Position numbers and translations under genes: made by a program
Part shown: positions 1 through 9,303 of the stretch, piece after piece
Numbering within the stretch: position 1 is the stretch's first letter
How the letters are laid out: every line of letters begins with the position of its first letter
The notes under the pieces: generated by a model
Told to the model about the DNA's origin: nothing
What the model saw: only the letters and a program-made list of their open reading frames with translations
The model's database searches: none
Origin: Paludibacteraceae bacterium
GTDB lineage: Bacteria > Bacteroidota > Bacteroidia > Bacteroidales > Paludibacteraceae
DNA: 64,000 bases
NCBI GenBank assembly: GCA_017479885.1
Contig: JAFVBR010000034.1
Span: forward strand, 1-64,000
Reading direction: 5' to 3'

Positions 1-44
1 ACGGTGGTTTGACAGTTGTTTGACGGTTGTTTGACGGTGGTTTG
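1..44. repeat. 11-bp tandem repeat, four units
   Basis: Four consecutive 11-bp units of the form ACGGTGGTTTG, differing at one or two positions each, open the window. The array may extend left of base 1. It lies downstream of coaE in non-coding DNA. Arrays with the same 11-bp period but unrelated sequence occur at 43695 and 63556. Confidence 0.85.
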
Positions 45-60
45 TCCGTCAGCTGACGGA
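45..60. other. 16-bp perfect palindrome
   Basis: TCCGTCAGCTGACGGA reads identically on both strands and directly follows the 11-bp array. It could be a protein-binding site or an array end; nothing in the sequence decides this. Confidence 0.6.
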
Positions 61-148
61 TAGCCACTTTCTGACATTCTGAAATTCTGACACATAAAAC
101 AATGCTCTACATTGTTACATTGTTACATTGTTTCACATAGAATAATCG

Positions 149-170
149 CATGCATACTCGCGTATGCATG
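149..170. other. inverted repeat, 9-bp arms
   Basis: CATGCATAC and GTATGCATG are perfect complements around a 4-nt loop. No T-run follows, so this is not a classical terminator. It lies between the short ACATTGTT repeats near 109-133 and the 7-bp array that starts at 172. Confidence 0.55.
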
Positions 171-171
171 T

Positions 172-255
172 GATTAGCGAATAGTTAATAGTGAATAGTG
201 AATAGTTAATAGTTAATAGCGAATATTTAATAGTTAATAACGAATAGTGAATAAC
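172..255. repeat. 7-bp tandem repeat, about twelve units
   Basis: Twelve consecutive heptamers of the form GAATAGT or TAATAGT, with single-base variants, fill this non-coding stretch downstream of coaE. A second heptamer family (GTTGAAA/GTTAAAA) is found upstream of tatC. The remainder of 1-355 holds no gene I can support. Confidence 0.85.
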
Positions 256-272
256 ATTAGAGCCGCATGGCA

Positions 273-328
273 AGCGAAAAGGCGGAGCGAAGCCTTTTGC
301 GGTTTCTGCGAAGCGAAGCCTTTTCGCT
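273..328 (-). other. inverted repeat downstream of coaE
   Basis: AGCGAAAAGGC at 273-283 is the reverse complement of GCCTTTTCGCT at 318-328. Between them the direct repeat GCGAAGCCTTTT occurs again. The position, 30-80 bp past the coaE stop, fits a transcription-end structure, but there is no clear T-run. Confidence 0.4.
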
Positions 329-355
329 AAAAGAGGGGAGGAATATTTTCTGCTG

Positions 356-970
356 TCACACGGAGCGGCCACGCGCAAGACAGGGCAAAACCGCCGCCCC
401 CCGACAAAATTTCAATATATCCAAGCAGAGTTGTGATAATTGTGTGTTGTCGTTGTTGTTGAGGTTAAGGTCAGCTAATTGTGCTCGTATATGGTCCGGC
501 ATTTGGTTATTGATTCTTTTGATGACGCGTTGTGGAGTGGTATGGTCACGAATGACGGTACGTTGAATTCTTGTTTGCAGTGGTGCTGCGATATTGATGA
601 CGGCTTTGCATATTTGGTTGATTCCGCTTTCGAAGATGATAGCGGATTCGACGAAAGCGATGTCGTGTTGCTTTTGTGACCAGAGTTTGATATCTTCGAT
701 GACGGCTGGGTGTACGACAGCGTTAAGTTTTAGCAGCAGTTGTGTATTATTGAAGACGAGTTTAGCGACTTTTTGTTTGTCGAAAGTGTTGTTGATATAG
801 ATATCTTTTCCGAAGAGCAGTTCTATTTGTTTTCTGACCTTGTCGTTGTGGTTGATGATACGTTGTGCCTCGCAGTCTGTGTAATAGACATTGTATCCGA
901 GTTGCTGCAGCGCGTGTGCGACAGTTGATTTGCCGCTACCGATACCACCTGTTATTCCGAACAATTGCAT
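356..970 (-). CDS. coaE: dephospho-CoA kinase
   Basis: This enzyme phosphorylates the ribose 3'-hydroxyl of dephospho-CoA, the last step of coenzyme A synthesis, in the cytosol. The 204-residue protein starts MQLFGITGGIGSGKST, with the P-loop GGIGSGKST at about residues 8-16, followed by the family's conserved TDC/AQ and VHPAV segments near residues 31-36 and 86-90. Length is normal for CoaE, though the last 20 residues are rich in Arg, Ala and Leu and run into the repeat-rich intergenic DNA. It is the last gene of the minus-strand run dxs-trkA-trkH-SGNH-MBOAT-coaE, 72 bp after the MBOAT stop codon. Confidence 0.93.
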   Translation of the reverse strand: MQLFGITGGIGSGKSTVAHALQQLGYNVYYTDCEAQRIINHNDKVRKQIELLFGKDIYINNTFDKQKVAKLVFNNTQLLLKLNAVVHPAVIEDIKLWSQKQHDIAFVESAIIFESGINQICKAVINIAAPLQTRIQRTVIRDHTTPQRVIKRINNQMPDHIRAQLADLNLNNNDNTQLSQLCLDILKFCRGAAVLPCLARGRSV

Positions 971-1042
971 ACGAGGAGAATGGATTTAGAGATTTGAAAG
1001 TGTGTTGTTTGCCGTCTATTTGTTGATTAGCGTTATATATAT

Positions 1043-2935
1043 TTAGAATTGGAAATAGATGAAAGCCTGCAGGTCAGCGGTGATGAACTGATAGACGAAG
1101 ACGACGGTGATGATGACGATAATTGCGATGAGCCAGAGAGGCAGCATAGCGAAGTTGAGTCTGTACCATTGTTTGAACTTATCGGGTAGCCAGTGAATGA
1201 TCATCCCGATGAAGAAGAGGATGAAGACCTTGTCGTATTGAATGAGTACTTGTGGGATGATGTTAGTATTCCAAGTGCTTCCTATCTGTTGAACCATCTG
1301 TTTGGCAGTCTCCCATGCCTCATGGTTGGCGGTAGCGGGGTCGAGATTGCTTCCGGAGCGGAAGAAAAGTCGTGTGAAAGTGATGAAAGTGAATGTTTGC
1401 AGAACAGCCCACGCGTTAGCGAGTTTGGTAGTGAGTTCAGTGAGATATTTTTTGCGTGTGATGATAGCGATTGTGTATGATTTTTGTGCGATGAACCAGA
1501 TGTATCTGATAAGGGTTCCGCACCATATAACACCTGCCCAGACAGCGAAGAGATTGGCGACGGGTATGGGGTAGAAGTGTCTGAGGGTGTAGAGAGCGGC
1601 AGTGATGAGAGTGAGCAGGATAATGCGCCAATGCCAGTTGAGGTCTTTCCAGAGTTTGTAAACAATCATTCCGATGCCGTTGAGTCCTCCCCAGATCATG
1701 AAGTTCCAGCTGGCGCCGTGCCAGAGTCCTCCGAGCAGCATAGTGATGAAAGAGTTGAGGTTGGCATAGATTTTTTTTCTTCTTTGTGGCATCAGAATAG
1801 CGACTAAAGCGACTGCGCAACCGACAGCTGCGATGATAGCAGTTGCGAGCCACGAGCCGGTGAGAATAAGTGCGATAGCCGCAATGGTAATGATCCAGAA
1901 GTATGTCCCGAAAGTAGCGTTTCTGTTACCTCCGAGAGGTATATAGAGGTAAGTTTTGAGCCATTTAGAGAGCGACATGTGCCATCTTCTCCAGAACTCC
2001 TGCGGGTTGAGTGCTTTGTAAGGCGAGTTGAAGTTTTTAGGTAGATAGAATCCCATGAGCATAGCGACTCCGATAGCGATGTCGGTATATCCTGAGAAGT
2101 CGGCATAAACCTGCAGCGAGTAGAGGAAGAGTGCAGCGATGTTTTCGAACCCGGAGAAGAGCAGGGGGTTGTCGAAGACCCGGTCGATAAAGTTGACGGC
2201 GAGATAGTCGGAGAATACAATTTTCTTAATGAGTCCGTTTAGAATCCAGAAGACGGCGATACCGAACTGTCGTTTGGAGAGGTGAAAAGGTTTGTATAGT
2301 TGTGGAATGAACTCAGCAGCTCTGACGATAGGTCCAGCGACGAGTTGCGGGAAGAAACTGACGTAGAATCCGAAGTCGAGGAGATTGCCGACGGTACGTA
2401 TTCTGCGTTGGTAGACGTCGGCGGTGTAGCTGATAACCTGAAAGATATAGAAAGAGATGCCTACGGGTAGCACAATCTTGTCGACGTTGAAAGGTCCGGA
2501 GTCGGTGAATCCGTTTCCGATGAATGAGAAGACGTCGAAGACCTGCATGTCAGTGCCCAGCAGGTCGTTAACCATATTGGTGAAGAAATATGCGTATTTG
2601 AAGTAAGCCAGTAGTCCGAGGTCAATGACAACGCTGATTATGAGCCACGCTTTTGCTCTGCGGTCATGTTGTCGGTCTCTATTCTTCTCTATTCGTTTGG
2701 CGATGAGCCAGTCTGAAAGTGTGACAAAGAGTAGGATAAGCAGTGCGAGTCCGCTTGTTTTGTAGTAGAAGAAGAGAGAGACAAAGAAGAGGAATGCGTT
2801 ACGGAGGAGTCGTTTGGACTGCAGTAGTGCGAAGAGAGCGTAAACAACGGCAAAGAACGCCCAGAAGTAGAATTGTGTGAACAGCAGGGGGCTGTTTGGG
2901 TCGAAAGAGAATATATGTTGTAGGAATTGTGTCAC
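1043..2935 (-). CDS. MBOAT-family membrane O-acyltransferase (AlgI-like)
   Basis: An integral membrane acyltransferase of the AlgI/DltB branch, which passes acetyl groups across the membrane to an extracytoplasmic polysaccharide. Family signatures are visible: the block NPQEFWRRWHMSLSKWLKTY near residues 310-329 (His319) and GGLWHGASWNFMIWGGLNG near 402-420, with the probable catalytic His406. At 630 residues it is longer than a typical AlgI (about 470-520); the excess is extra hydrophobic segments around residues 343-385 and in the C-terminal third. Its start codon overlaps the stop of the upstream SGNH gene by 4 bp, so the two are probably translationally coupled and act as one O-acetylation pair. 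The acceptor glycan cannot be read from the sequence. Confidence 0.88.
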   Translation of the reverse strand: MTQFLQHIFSFDPNSPLLFTQFYFWAFFAVVYALFALLQSKRLLRNAFLFFVSLFFYYKTSGLALLILLFVTLSDWLIAKRIEKNRDRQHDRRAKAWLIISVVIDLGLLAYFKYAYFFTNMVNDLLGTDMQVFDVFSFIGNGFTDSGPFNVDKIVLPVGISFYIFQVISYTADVYQRRIRTVGNLLDFGFYVSFFPQLVAGPIVRAAEFIPQLYKPFHLSKRQFGIAVFWILNGLIKKIVFSDYLAVNFIDRVFDNPLLFSGFENIAALFLYSLQVYADFSGYTDIAIGVAMLMGFYLPKNFNSPYKALNPQEFWRRWHMSLSKWLKTYLYIPLGGNRNATFGTYFWIITIAAIALILTGSWLATAIIAAVGCAVALVAILMPQRRKKIYANLNSFITMLLGGLWHGASWNFMIWGGLNGIGMIVYKLWKDLNWHWRIILLTLITAALYTLRHFYPIPVANLFAVWAGVIWCGTLIRYIWFIAQKSYTIAIITRKKYLTELTTKLANAWAVLQTFTFITFTRLFFRSGSNLDPATANHEAWETAKQMVQQIGSTWNTNIIPQVLIQYDKVFILFFIGMIIHWLPDKFKQWYRLNFAMLPLWLIAIIVIITVVFVYQFITADLQAFIYFQF

Positions 2936-4383
2936 TTTGTGTAACTGTTGGAGTCGATAGAGAGCGTGTTTACCTGGGGTTGTGCTTTAGGAATAGGTGC
3001 AAATTCCCGCTGTCTCCATTTATAGTAATCGTATCCTGTCATGAGAGCATTGCTGAGCATGTTTCCGACCTCAGTTGCTCCTTTTCGTGTGAAATGTATG
3101 TAGTCGCTTCCGGCGAGTCCGCTTCTGACCCATTGTGCCATAGCTCCTTTTCCTCCCATAGCTTTGAACAGACTCCAGTAGGCAGCTCCGGCGTCGGTAA
3201 CCTCCTTCATAAGAGCGTTATCGACATCTTCGAGCCATGTGTAAGTTTGCATTTTGCCCTGAATACGTGTGGTCATGTCGCTTGGTCCGATGAAGAGTAT
3301 TTGTGCATTGGGAGCCTGTCGTTGCATATATCTGACTTGTTCGCCGATAGTGGCGGCATAGTTGTCGATGGCTTTTTGTGTTTTGAGGTACGGCATGCTG
3401 TTGCCCCCGAACTGCATAATGATGAGTCTGGTGTTGGTGTATGCGAAATATGCTTTGAGTTGCTGTGAGTCAATGCCGGAGAAGATAGTGCCTGAGCATC
3501 CTCTCATAGGCATATTGTCGATGTTGACTCCGGTTTTGCCGGTCATCATTACTCCATACACATCTCCGGCTCCGGCAAGAGAGAGGTTGACGGTAGTGGT
3601 GCTGTCTTGCAACTGAAACTCGGTAAACTGCAAGTTGCTGCCGTCTGAGTTGATAGTTTGACGTTTTCCTTTCAGACCGGCAGTTATAGTGTTTTGCGGT
3701 GCAGTGATGAGCGTGAGTGTGTTGAAGTAGTGTGCACTATAGAATCCTGTGACCTTTGTTCGCGGCACGATGCTCAGATTGATGTTGGAATTGATGACGG
3801 CGAGTTGCCCCATGGGTCCGTATCGTCTGCTGCCTTTTCTTCGGAAGGAACTGAGCCAGAAGACGCTGTATCTCGTTGGTTCATAGGAGCAGCTTTGTCC
3901 GATGGTCTGGCTTTGCACGCTTTGGTAGAGCGGCACTATTCCGACCCCCTGCCCTCCGAATTGCTCTTGCAGTCGTCGTCGCAGCATATTGCTTATGCGG
4001 TCTTCTTCGATTTGTGAGTCGCCGTAGTGTACAATGCGTACCAATGTGGAGTCGGCACCGTCAAGAGCTTCAAAAAGAGGGTCTAAATAGTGGTAAGCCG
4101 AGTCGTCGGCAGGAAAATGTATAGCAGCCTCGTTCTCCCGGAAGAAATTGATGAACCCTTCTTCCTGCTCCTGCCGCATCTGCATTGCTCTGATGGCAAG
4201 CAGTTCTTCGGGGGTCAGTTCGGGTTGTTCCGGAACTTGTTCCTCACTGGTGAACTCGCTGAGGGAGGGGAAATTGAGTGTTATTTCTCCTGCTGTTATT
4301 CCTTCTTCGGGGAAGAGGGCTGCGATGGCGGCCAGACATGCTATGATGCTGAAAATAAATATCGCTACTTTATATGCTTTCAT
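2932..4383 (-). CDS. SGNH/GDSL-like hydrolase partner of the MBOAT protein
   Basis: A 483-residue protein with an N-terminal membrane anchor (residues 5-23) and an extracytoplasmic SGNH-hydrolase fold. Block I is HYGDSQIEEDR with the nucleophile Ser123; an Asn-containing block is seen in QFGGNSMPY; the closing D-x-x-H is DYIHF (about Asp427, His430). A Glu/Pro-rich linker (about residues 42-60) separates anchor and domain. SGNH proteins coupled to an AlgI-type MBOAT usually complete the transfer of the acetyl group to the glycan (compare AlgJ/AlgX, PatB). The 4-bp overlap with the downstream MBOAT gene supports this. It begins 44 bp after the trkH stop. Confidence 0.8.
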   Translation of the reverse strand: MKAYKVAIFIFSIIACLAAIAALFPEEGITAGEITLNFPSLSEFTSEEQVPEQPELTPEELLAIRAMQMRQEQEEGFINFFRENEAAIHFPADDSAYHYLDPLFEALDGADSTLVRIVHYGDSQIEEDRISNMLRRRLQEQFGGQGVGIVPLYQSVQSQTIGQSCSYEPTRYSVFWLSSFRRKGSRRYGPMGQLAVINSNINLSIVPRTKVTGFYSAHYFNTLTLITAPQNTITAGLKGKRQTINSDGSNLQFTEFQLQDSTTTVNLSLAGAGDVYGVMMTGKTGVNIDNMPMRGCSGTIFSGIDSQQLKAYFAYTNTRLIIMQFGGNSMPYLKTQKAIDNYAATIGEQVRYMQRQAPNAQILFIGPSDMTTRIQGKMQTYTWLEDVDNALMKEVTDAGAAYWSLFKAMGGKGAMAQWVRSGLAGSDYIHFTRKGATEVGNMLSNALMTGYDYYKWRQREFAPIPKAQPQVNTLSIDSNSYTK

Positions 4384-4427
4384 GTTTTACATTGTTCGCT
4401 GTTAAGTGTTTGCAGTTCTGTTGTGCG

Positions 4428-5897
4428 CTATTTTTTCCAGAGCGCAGGTGAGAAGAGAAGCAGTACGGTGAAAATCTCGAGACGGCCTATAAGCATCACC
4501 GCCGCCATAATCCATTTGCCAATTGTTGGGAATGAGGCATAGGTGCCGGCGGGTCCGTACTGCCCTATGCCCGGTCCGACGTTTCCGATGGCGCTGACGG
4601 TGGCTCCTATACTTTCGTCGAAATTGACTCCGAGAGCGCAGAAAGCAAGCACAGAAGCAATGATTACAAATATGTAGAACGTGAGAAAAGCCATCACGTT
4701 GTTGGTAGTCTGTTGTGATATTGGTTTGCCGTTCATTTTGGCGGGAATAATGGCGTTCGGGTGAATGCGTCGTTTGAACTCAGCGAAGCCGTTTTTGGTG
4801 AAGATGGCAAGCCTTATCCACTTTATTCCTCCCGAAGTGCTGCCGGCACAAGCCCCTGTAAACATGAGGAAGAACACCACCACCCACAGAAGCGGATACC
4901 ACCGTGTATAGTCAGCAACTGCGTATCCGGTAGATGTCATGGTGGTAATAGTGGTGAACAGACTTGTTCTGAAAGCTTCTTCTCCTCCCGACCAGGTCCA
5001 ATTGCCGGATTGAATAAGGAGTCCGAAGGTCAGAATGACCGTAGCCAGTACCACAGCCAGTGTGTACCAGTGCGTTTCTTCGTCATGCAACAGTTTCTGC
5101 GGTTTGCGGAGAATGATGTAGTATAGTAGTGCGAAGTTGATACCCGAGATAAACATAAAGAAGCAGATGGTGTATTGTATGGCGGGGCTGGCATAGTATG
5201 CAATGGAGAGGTTCTTGGTGGAGTAGCCTCCGGTTGAGATGGTTGAGAATGAGTGGCAAACCGAGTCGAACAAATCCATGCCGAACAACCAAAGCATGAG
5301 AGTCTCCGCCAGTGTGAGCACGATGTACAGTCCCCACATACGCTTGGCAGTGTCTGCAATTCTTGGCGATAGTTTCTCGTAGCTCAGTCCTGTTACCTCT
5401 GCAGCATATAGCTGCATACCTCCCAGTCCGAACATAGGCAATATGGCAAGACTGAGGACAATGATTCCCATGCCTCCGAGCCATTGTGTGAGGTTGCGCC
5501 AGATAAGGCAACCGTGTGTGAGACTCTCGATGTCATTGAGTATGGTAGCCCCGGTAGTGGTGAACCCTGAGATAGTTTCGAAATACGCGTCTGTAAAAGA
5601 GGGTATTGCTCCTGAGAGGTAGTATGGCATCATTCCGAAGAAAGAGAACATGAGCCAAACAATCGCAACGATGAGATATCCTTCTCTTTCTCCGACATGT
5701 TTTTCGGCTTTTCTCCCTATCAAGATTCCAGCCAGCCCGACGACGAAAGTGATAGCAGTCGATATGCAGAACACTCGAAAGTCAGGTTCATGGTATAACC
5801 AGCTCACCAGAGTCGGTATAGCCATGAAAACCGACTCAATGACAAGCAATGCACCAAGAGTCTTGAATACCAGCCGTGTGTTGAAAGTGCGCGTCAT
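4428..5897 (-). CDS. trkH: potassium uptake protein TrkH
   Basis: The K+-translocating subunit of the Trk system in the inner membrane. The 489-residue protein has about ten hydrophobic segments and the four pore-loop signatures of the family: ISGFTTTGAT (about residue 109), STISTGGYST (about 218), TTITTMTSTGYA (about 315), and the late loop with GNVGPGIG (about 436). Normal length for TrkH. It starts two bases after the trkA stop, so trkA-trkH form an operon and the products form a complex in which TrkA gates the pore. Confidence 0.95.
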   Translation of the reverse strand: MTRTFNTRLVFKTLGALLVIESVFMAIPTLVSWLYHEPDFRVFCISTAITFVVGLAGILIGRKAEKHVGEREGYLIVAIVWLMFSFFGMMPYYLSGAIPSFTDAYFETISGFTTTGATILNDIESLTHGCLIWRNLTQWLGGMGIIVLSLAILPMFGLGGMQLYAAEVTGLSYEKLSPRIADTAKRMWGLYIVLTLAETLMLWLFGMDLFDSVCHSFSTISTGGYSTKNLSIAYYASPAIQYTICFFMFISGINFALLYYIILRKPQKLLHDEETHWYTLAVVLATVILTFGLLIQSGNWTWSGGEEAFRTSLFTTITTMTSTGYAVADYTRWYPLLWVVVFFLMFTGACAGSTSGGIKWIRLAIFTKNGFAEFKRRIHPNAIIPAKMNGKPISQQTTNNVMAFLTFYIFVIIASVLAFCALGVNFDESIGATVSAIGNVGPGIGQYGPAGTYASFPTIGKWIMAAVMLIGRLEIFTVLLLFSPALWKK

Positions 5898-5899
5898 TG

Positions 5900-7234
5900 T
5901 CAGTTGAAGTATTTGTCAAGTTTTCTAATGATGTGGCTTTTGCAGAAAACCACCACTTCATCGCCCGGCAGCACTTGCGTTTCGCCGTTCACCAGTATGG
6001 CTTCGCCTGCTCTGACTATTGCTCCGATGTTAACGTCTTGCGGCAGGTCGGCATCTTTTATCTTGTGCTTTGTGATGCGGCTGTTCTCTTTAGCTCTGAA
6101 CTCCACAATCTCGGCATCTGCAGTTGTCAGATTCTGCACGTTGAGCACGCTCGCATTAAGCAGCATCTGGTATATGTAACTTGCAGTGATGGTCTTCTTG
6201 TTGAGCACAGTGCCTATGTCAAGTCCTTCAGCCATAGGTATATAGTCGATGTTCTCCACCTCTGCAATTGTCTTACGCACTCCCAGTTTCTTGGCAGCCA
6301 GACATGCAAAGATGTTGGTCTCGCTGTTCTCTGTTACAGCAATGAAGGCGTCGGCATCGGCTATTCCTTCCTCACGCAGAGTGTCCATGTCGCGACCGTC
6401 GGCGTTGATTATTAGTGCGTTGCCAAGCTTCTCAGCCAGATGGTAGCAATGCTCGCGGTTGGCCTCAAGTATCTTTATCTGGAAATCTTCAGGCAGACTT
6501 TGTGCTGCTTTTTGGGCTATTCTGGTTCCGCCCATGAACACTATGTTCTTTATGTCGCGCTTGTCTTTGCCTGCCTGTTCACGCACAAAATCAATGTTCT
6601 GCTCTGTGCAGACAAAGTACACGAGGTCGTTGGCAAGAATCTGGTCGTCACCTCGGGGAATGATAGTCTCATTCTCGCGCTTTATTGCCACCACGCGGTA
6701 TCTGCCGTGGTTGAAGAAACCTGTCTTGAACTGTATGTTCAGTATCTTGGCGTTTTCTCTCACTTTAACTACGCACAGGTGCAAAGCGCCTCCCGATAGC
6801 ACAAGATGATAGCGCATCCAGTTGGTTCTCAGCGCCTCTTCTATCTCATGAGCGGCAAGCACCTCCGGATATATAAGGTGGTTCAAACCCAGATTCTCGA
6901 AGAATCGTTTGTTCTCCGGCAGCAAGTACTCATAATTGTCTATTCTGGCGAGAGTACGCTTGGCTCCCAGACTGTTGGCTATCAGACATGCGGTCATGTT
7001 CACGCTTTCGTTGGGAGTGACCGCAATGAACAAATCCACATTCTGAACACCTATGTCTTTCAAATCGTGCAGCGAGGTCGGACTACCGACACGCGTCAGC
7101 ATGTCGTAGTTGGCATCAAGGTCGCGCAACCGCTCGGGATTCTCGTCAAGCAGACTGATCTCCATGTTCTCTCTTGTCAGAAGTTTGGCAAGGTGTGTGC
7201 CTACATCTCCTGCTCCGACTATAATAATTCGCAT
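5900..7234 (-). CDS. trkA: Trk system regulatory subunit TrkA
   Basis: Cytosolic gating subunit of the Trk potassium transporter. It carries two tandem RCK units, as in canonical TrkA: the first Rossmann motif is IIIVGAGDVGTHLAKLL at residues 3-19, the second begins at about residue 230 with IVFMGGTRIAQKA. Each is followed by an RCK_C ligand-binding region ending in phrases such as GDDQILANDLVYFV and GDEVVVFC. Length (444) is normal. It lies 54 bp downstream of dxs and directly upstream of trkH. Confidence 0.95.
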   Translation of the reverse strand: MRIIIVGAGDVGTHLAKLLTRENMEISLLDENPERLRDLDANYDMLTRVGSPTSLHDLKDIGVQNVDLFIAVTPNESVNMTACLIANSLGAKRTLARIDNYEYLLPENKRFFENLGLNHLIYPEVLAAHEIEEALRTNWMRYHLVLSGGALHLCVVKVRENAKILNIQFKTGFFNHGRYRVVAIKRENETIIPRGDDQILANDLVYFVCTEQNIDFVREQAGKDKRDIKNIVFMGGTRIAQKAAQSLPEDFQIKILEANREHCYHLAEKLGNALIINADGRDMDTLREEGIADADAFIAVTENSETNIFACLAAKKLGVRKTIAEVENIDYIPMAEGLDIGTVLNKKTITASYIYQMLLNASVLNVQNLTTADAEIVEFRAKENSRITKHKIKDADLPQDVNIGAIVRAGEAILVNGETQVLPGDEVVVFCKSHIIRKLDKYFN

Positions 7235-7288
7235 ATATTGTTATTTAATGTTGTTCCTTGTCTTTTGTTAATGACAGACTTCTGCTTC

Positions 7289-9142
7289 TCAACTCTCCGT
7301 TATCTTCTTTCTCAGTCCTTCGGCGTCCAGTTCCAGCATGTGGTAGAGTTCTTTCGTTGAACCGTGTTCAACAAACCGGTCGTCTATTCCCAGGCGGGTA
7401 ACTTTGCAAGTGTAGTCTTTGTCAGCGAGATATTCCAGTACTGCGCTTCCCAAACCGCCTGCTGTCACACCGTCTTCCACTGTGTATATTCTCTCGAAGT
7501 TCTTTCCTACGTAGTCAAGCACTTCGGTGTCTATCGGTTTGAGCCAGCGCATATCGTAGTGGGCTATGTCTGTGCCCGCTGTCGCCTCTGTTACCGCATT
7601 GCCTATGGCACCTATTGAGAGCACTGCCGTGTGTCGGCCTTGCTTTATGCAGCGTGCCTTCTTTTCCTCGCCTTTTGTCTCTATTCTCTCACATGTCACA
7701 GGTCCTCGAGGATAGCGTATAGCAATCGGACCATCAGCATGCAGGGCAAACCTCATCATTCGTCTCAGATCATCGGCGTCCATCGGTGCGCATATACTCA
7801 TGTTGGGTATCGGGCGCAGATAGGCAAGGTCAAGCAGACCGTGGTGGGTGGCTCCGTCGGCGCCTACTATGCCTGCTCTGTCGATGCAGAGCACCACGTG
7901 CAGCCGTTGCAATGCTACGTCGTGAACAATATTGTCGTACGCCCGTTGCAAAAACGATGAGTATATGTTGCAAAACGGTATCATACCCTCTTTGGCAAGA
8001 CCTGCGGAGAATGTCACTGCATGTCCTTCTGCTATTCCTACATCGAACACCCGCTCGGGCAGCTCCTTCTGCATTATGTTCATCGAGCAACCTCCCAGCA
8101 TGGCTGGCGTCACCCCTACCACCCGCTTGTCTTCTTTTGCCAGTTCGAGCAACGTCTCGCCGAACACCTCCTGCCACAGCGGCGGGCGCTGTTTATTACT
8201 GAGACGTTCGCCTGATTCTACGTCAAACTCACCGGGCGCGTGCCATAAGGTCTGGTCGTGCTCTGCCGGAGCATAACCCTTGCCTTTTACAGTCACTATG
8301 TGCAGCACTCGAGGACCCTTATAGTCCTTTATCTCGCTCAGTATCCTTACAAGGTCTTTCACGTCATGCCCGTTTGCAGGACCGAAATATCTGATGTTCA
8401 GACCTGTAAATATATTCTTCGGTTGTTTGGTAAGTACTGCTTTCAGACTATTGTTGAAGCGTTGCATGCGGTTCTTGCGGGTGTCGTCTATCAAGTGCAA
8501 ACGCTTCGCCAATTTATACAGCTTCCATCGCAGACGGTTATAGTGTGACGAGGTCGTTATGTCAAGCAGATACTGGGTGAATCCGCCTTTTATCGGATCT
8601 ATCGCCATATTGTTGTCGTTCAGCACTATAAGCAGGTCGTTCTTCGTCATGGCTGTGTTGTTCAGCCCCTCGAATGCCAGACCGCCTGTCATAGCACCGT
8701 CACCTATCACTGCCACCACCTGCCGCTTCTCTCTTCCGCAGAGCGTACCTGCTATATCTTCACCAAGGGCGGCGGAGATGCTGTTGCTGGCATGACCCGC
8801 TATAAATGCGTCATACTCGCTCTCTGCCGGGGTGGGGAACGGAGCCAGCCCCTTGAACTGACGGTTTGTGGCAAAGCGCTCCCGCCTGCCTGTCAGTATC
8901 TTGTGTGCGTAGGCCTGATGTCCCACATCCCACAATATGCGGTCTTCGGGTGTATCGTAAACATAATGCAGGGCGACGGTTATCTCCACCGTACCAAGCG
9001 ATGAGGCAAGATGCCCTGGATTGTGACTCAGGCTTCTGATAATGAAGTCGCGTAGCTCGGCACACACTTGTGGCAATTCCTCTACACTAAGTTTCTTCAA
9101 ATCAGAAGGATATTCGATAGTATTCAGATATTTATATTCCAA
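7289..9142 (-). CDS. dxs: 1-deoxy-D-xylulose-5-phosphate synthase
   Basis: A thiamine-diphosphate enzyme that condenses pyruvate and glyceraldehyde-3-phosphate, the first step of the MEP isoprenoid pathway. Visible motifs are the ThDP/Mg-binding GDGAMTGG (about residues 146-153) with the later LNDNNMAI, the conserved VKGKGYAPAEHD, and DRAGIVGADGATHHG of the transketolase Pyr domain. Length 617 is close to normal. A consensus promoter lies 89-121 bp upstream. ispE (9304) and ispF (16349), further steps of the same pathway, are nearby but in other transcripts. Confidence 0.96.
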   Translation of the reverse strand: MEYKYLNTIEYPSDLKKLSVEELPQVCAELRDFIIRSLSHNPGHLASSLGTVEITVALHYVYDTPEDRILWDVGHQAYAHKILTGRRERFATNRQFKGLAPFPTPAESEYDAFIAGHASNSISAALGEDIAGTLCGREKRQVVAVIGDGAMTGGLAFEGLNNTAMTKNDLLIVLNDNNMAIDPIKGGFTQYLLDITTSSHYNRLRWKLYKLAKRLHLIDDTRKNRMQRFNNSLKAVLTKQPKNIFTGLNIRYFGPANGHDVKDLVRILSEIKDYKGPRVLHIVTVKGKGYAPAEHDQTLWHAPGEFDVESGERLSNKQRPPLWQEVFGETLLELAKEDKRVVGVTPAMLGGCSMNIMQKELPERVFDVGIAEGHAVTFSAGLAKEGMIPFCNIYSSFLQRAYDNIVHDVALQRLHVVLCIDRAGIVGADGATHHGLLDLAYLRPIPNMSICAPMDADDLRRMMRFALHADGPIAIRYPRGPVTCERIETKGEEKKARCIKQGRHTAVLSIGAIGNAVTEATAGTDIAHYDMRWLKPIDTEVLDYVGKNFERIYTVEDGVTAGGLGSAVLEYLADKDYTCKVTRLGIDDRFVEHGSTKELYHMLELDAEGLRKKITES

Positions 9143-9230
9143 GACTATATGTGTGTTGAAATTCGGTAATTACGTTGCTATCAGTATGTTTTTTGAGTAA
9201 TGTGCCCATATAGGCATATTAAATCGAATG

Positions 9231-9263
9231 GCAAAGATACTGCATTTTATTCATATATGCAAA
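9231..9263 (-). promoter_or_regulatory. Bacteroidales promoter for dxs
   Basis: On the minus strand, TTTGC (9263-9259), 19 bp, then TATCTTTGC (9239-9231) match the Bacteroidales sigma-ABfr consensus. It faces dxs and probably drives the dxs-trkA-trkH block. Confidence 0.8.
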
Positions 9264-9303
9264 TTCGTTGCCATTAACAGAGTTATGAATAATGGAATAT
9301 AGA

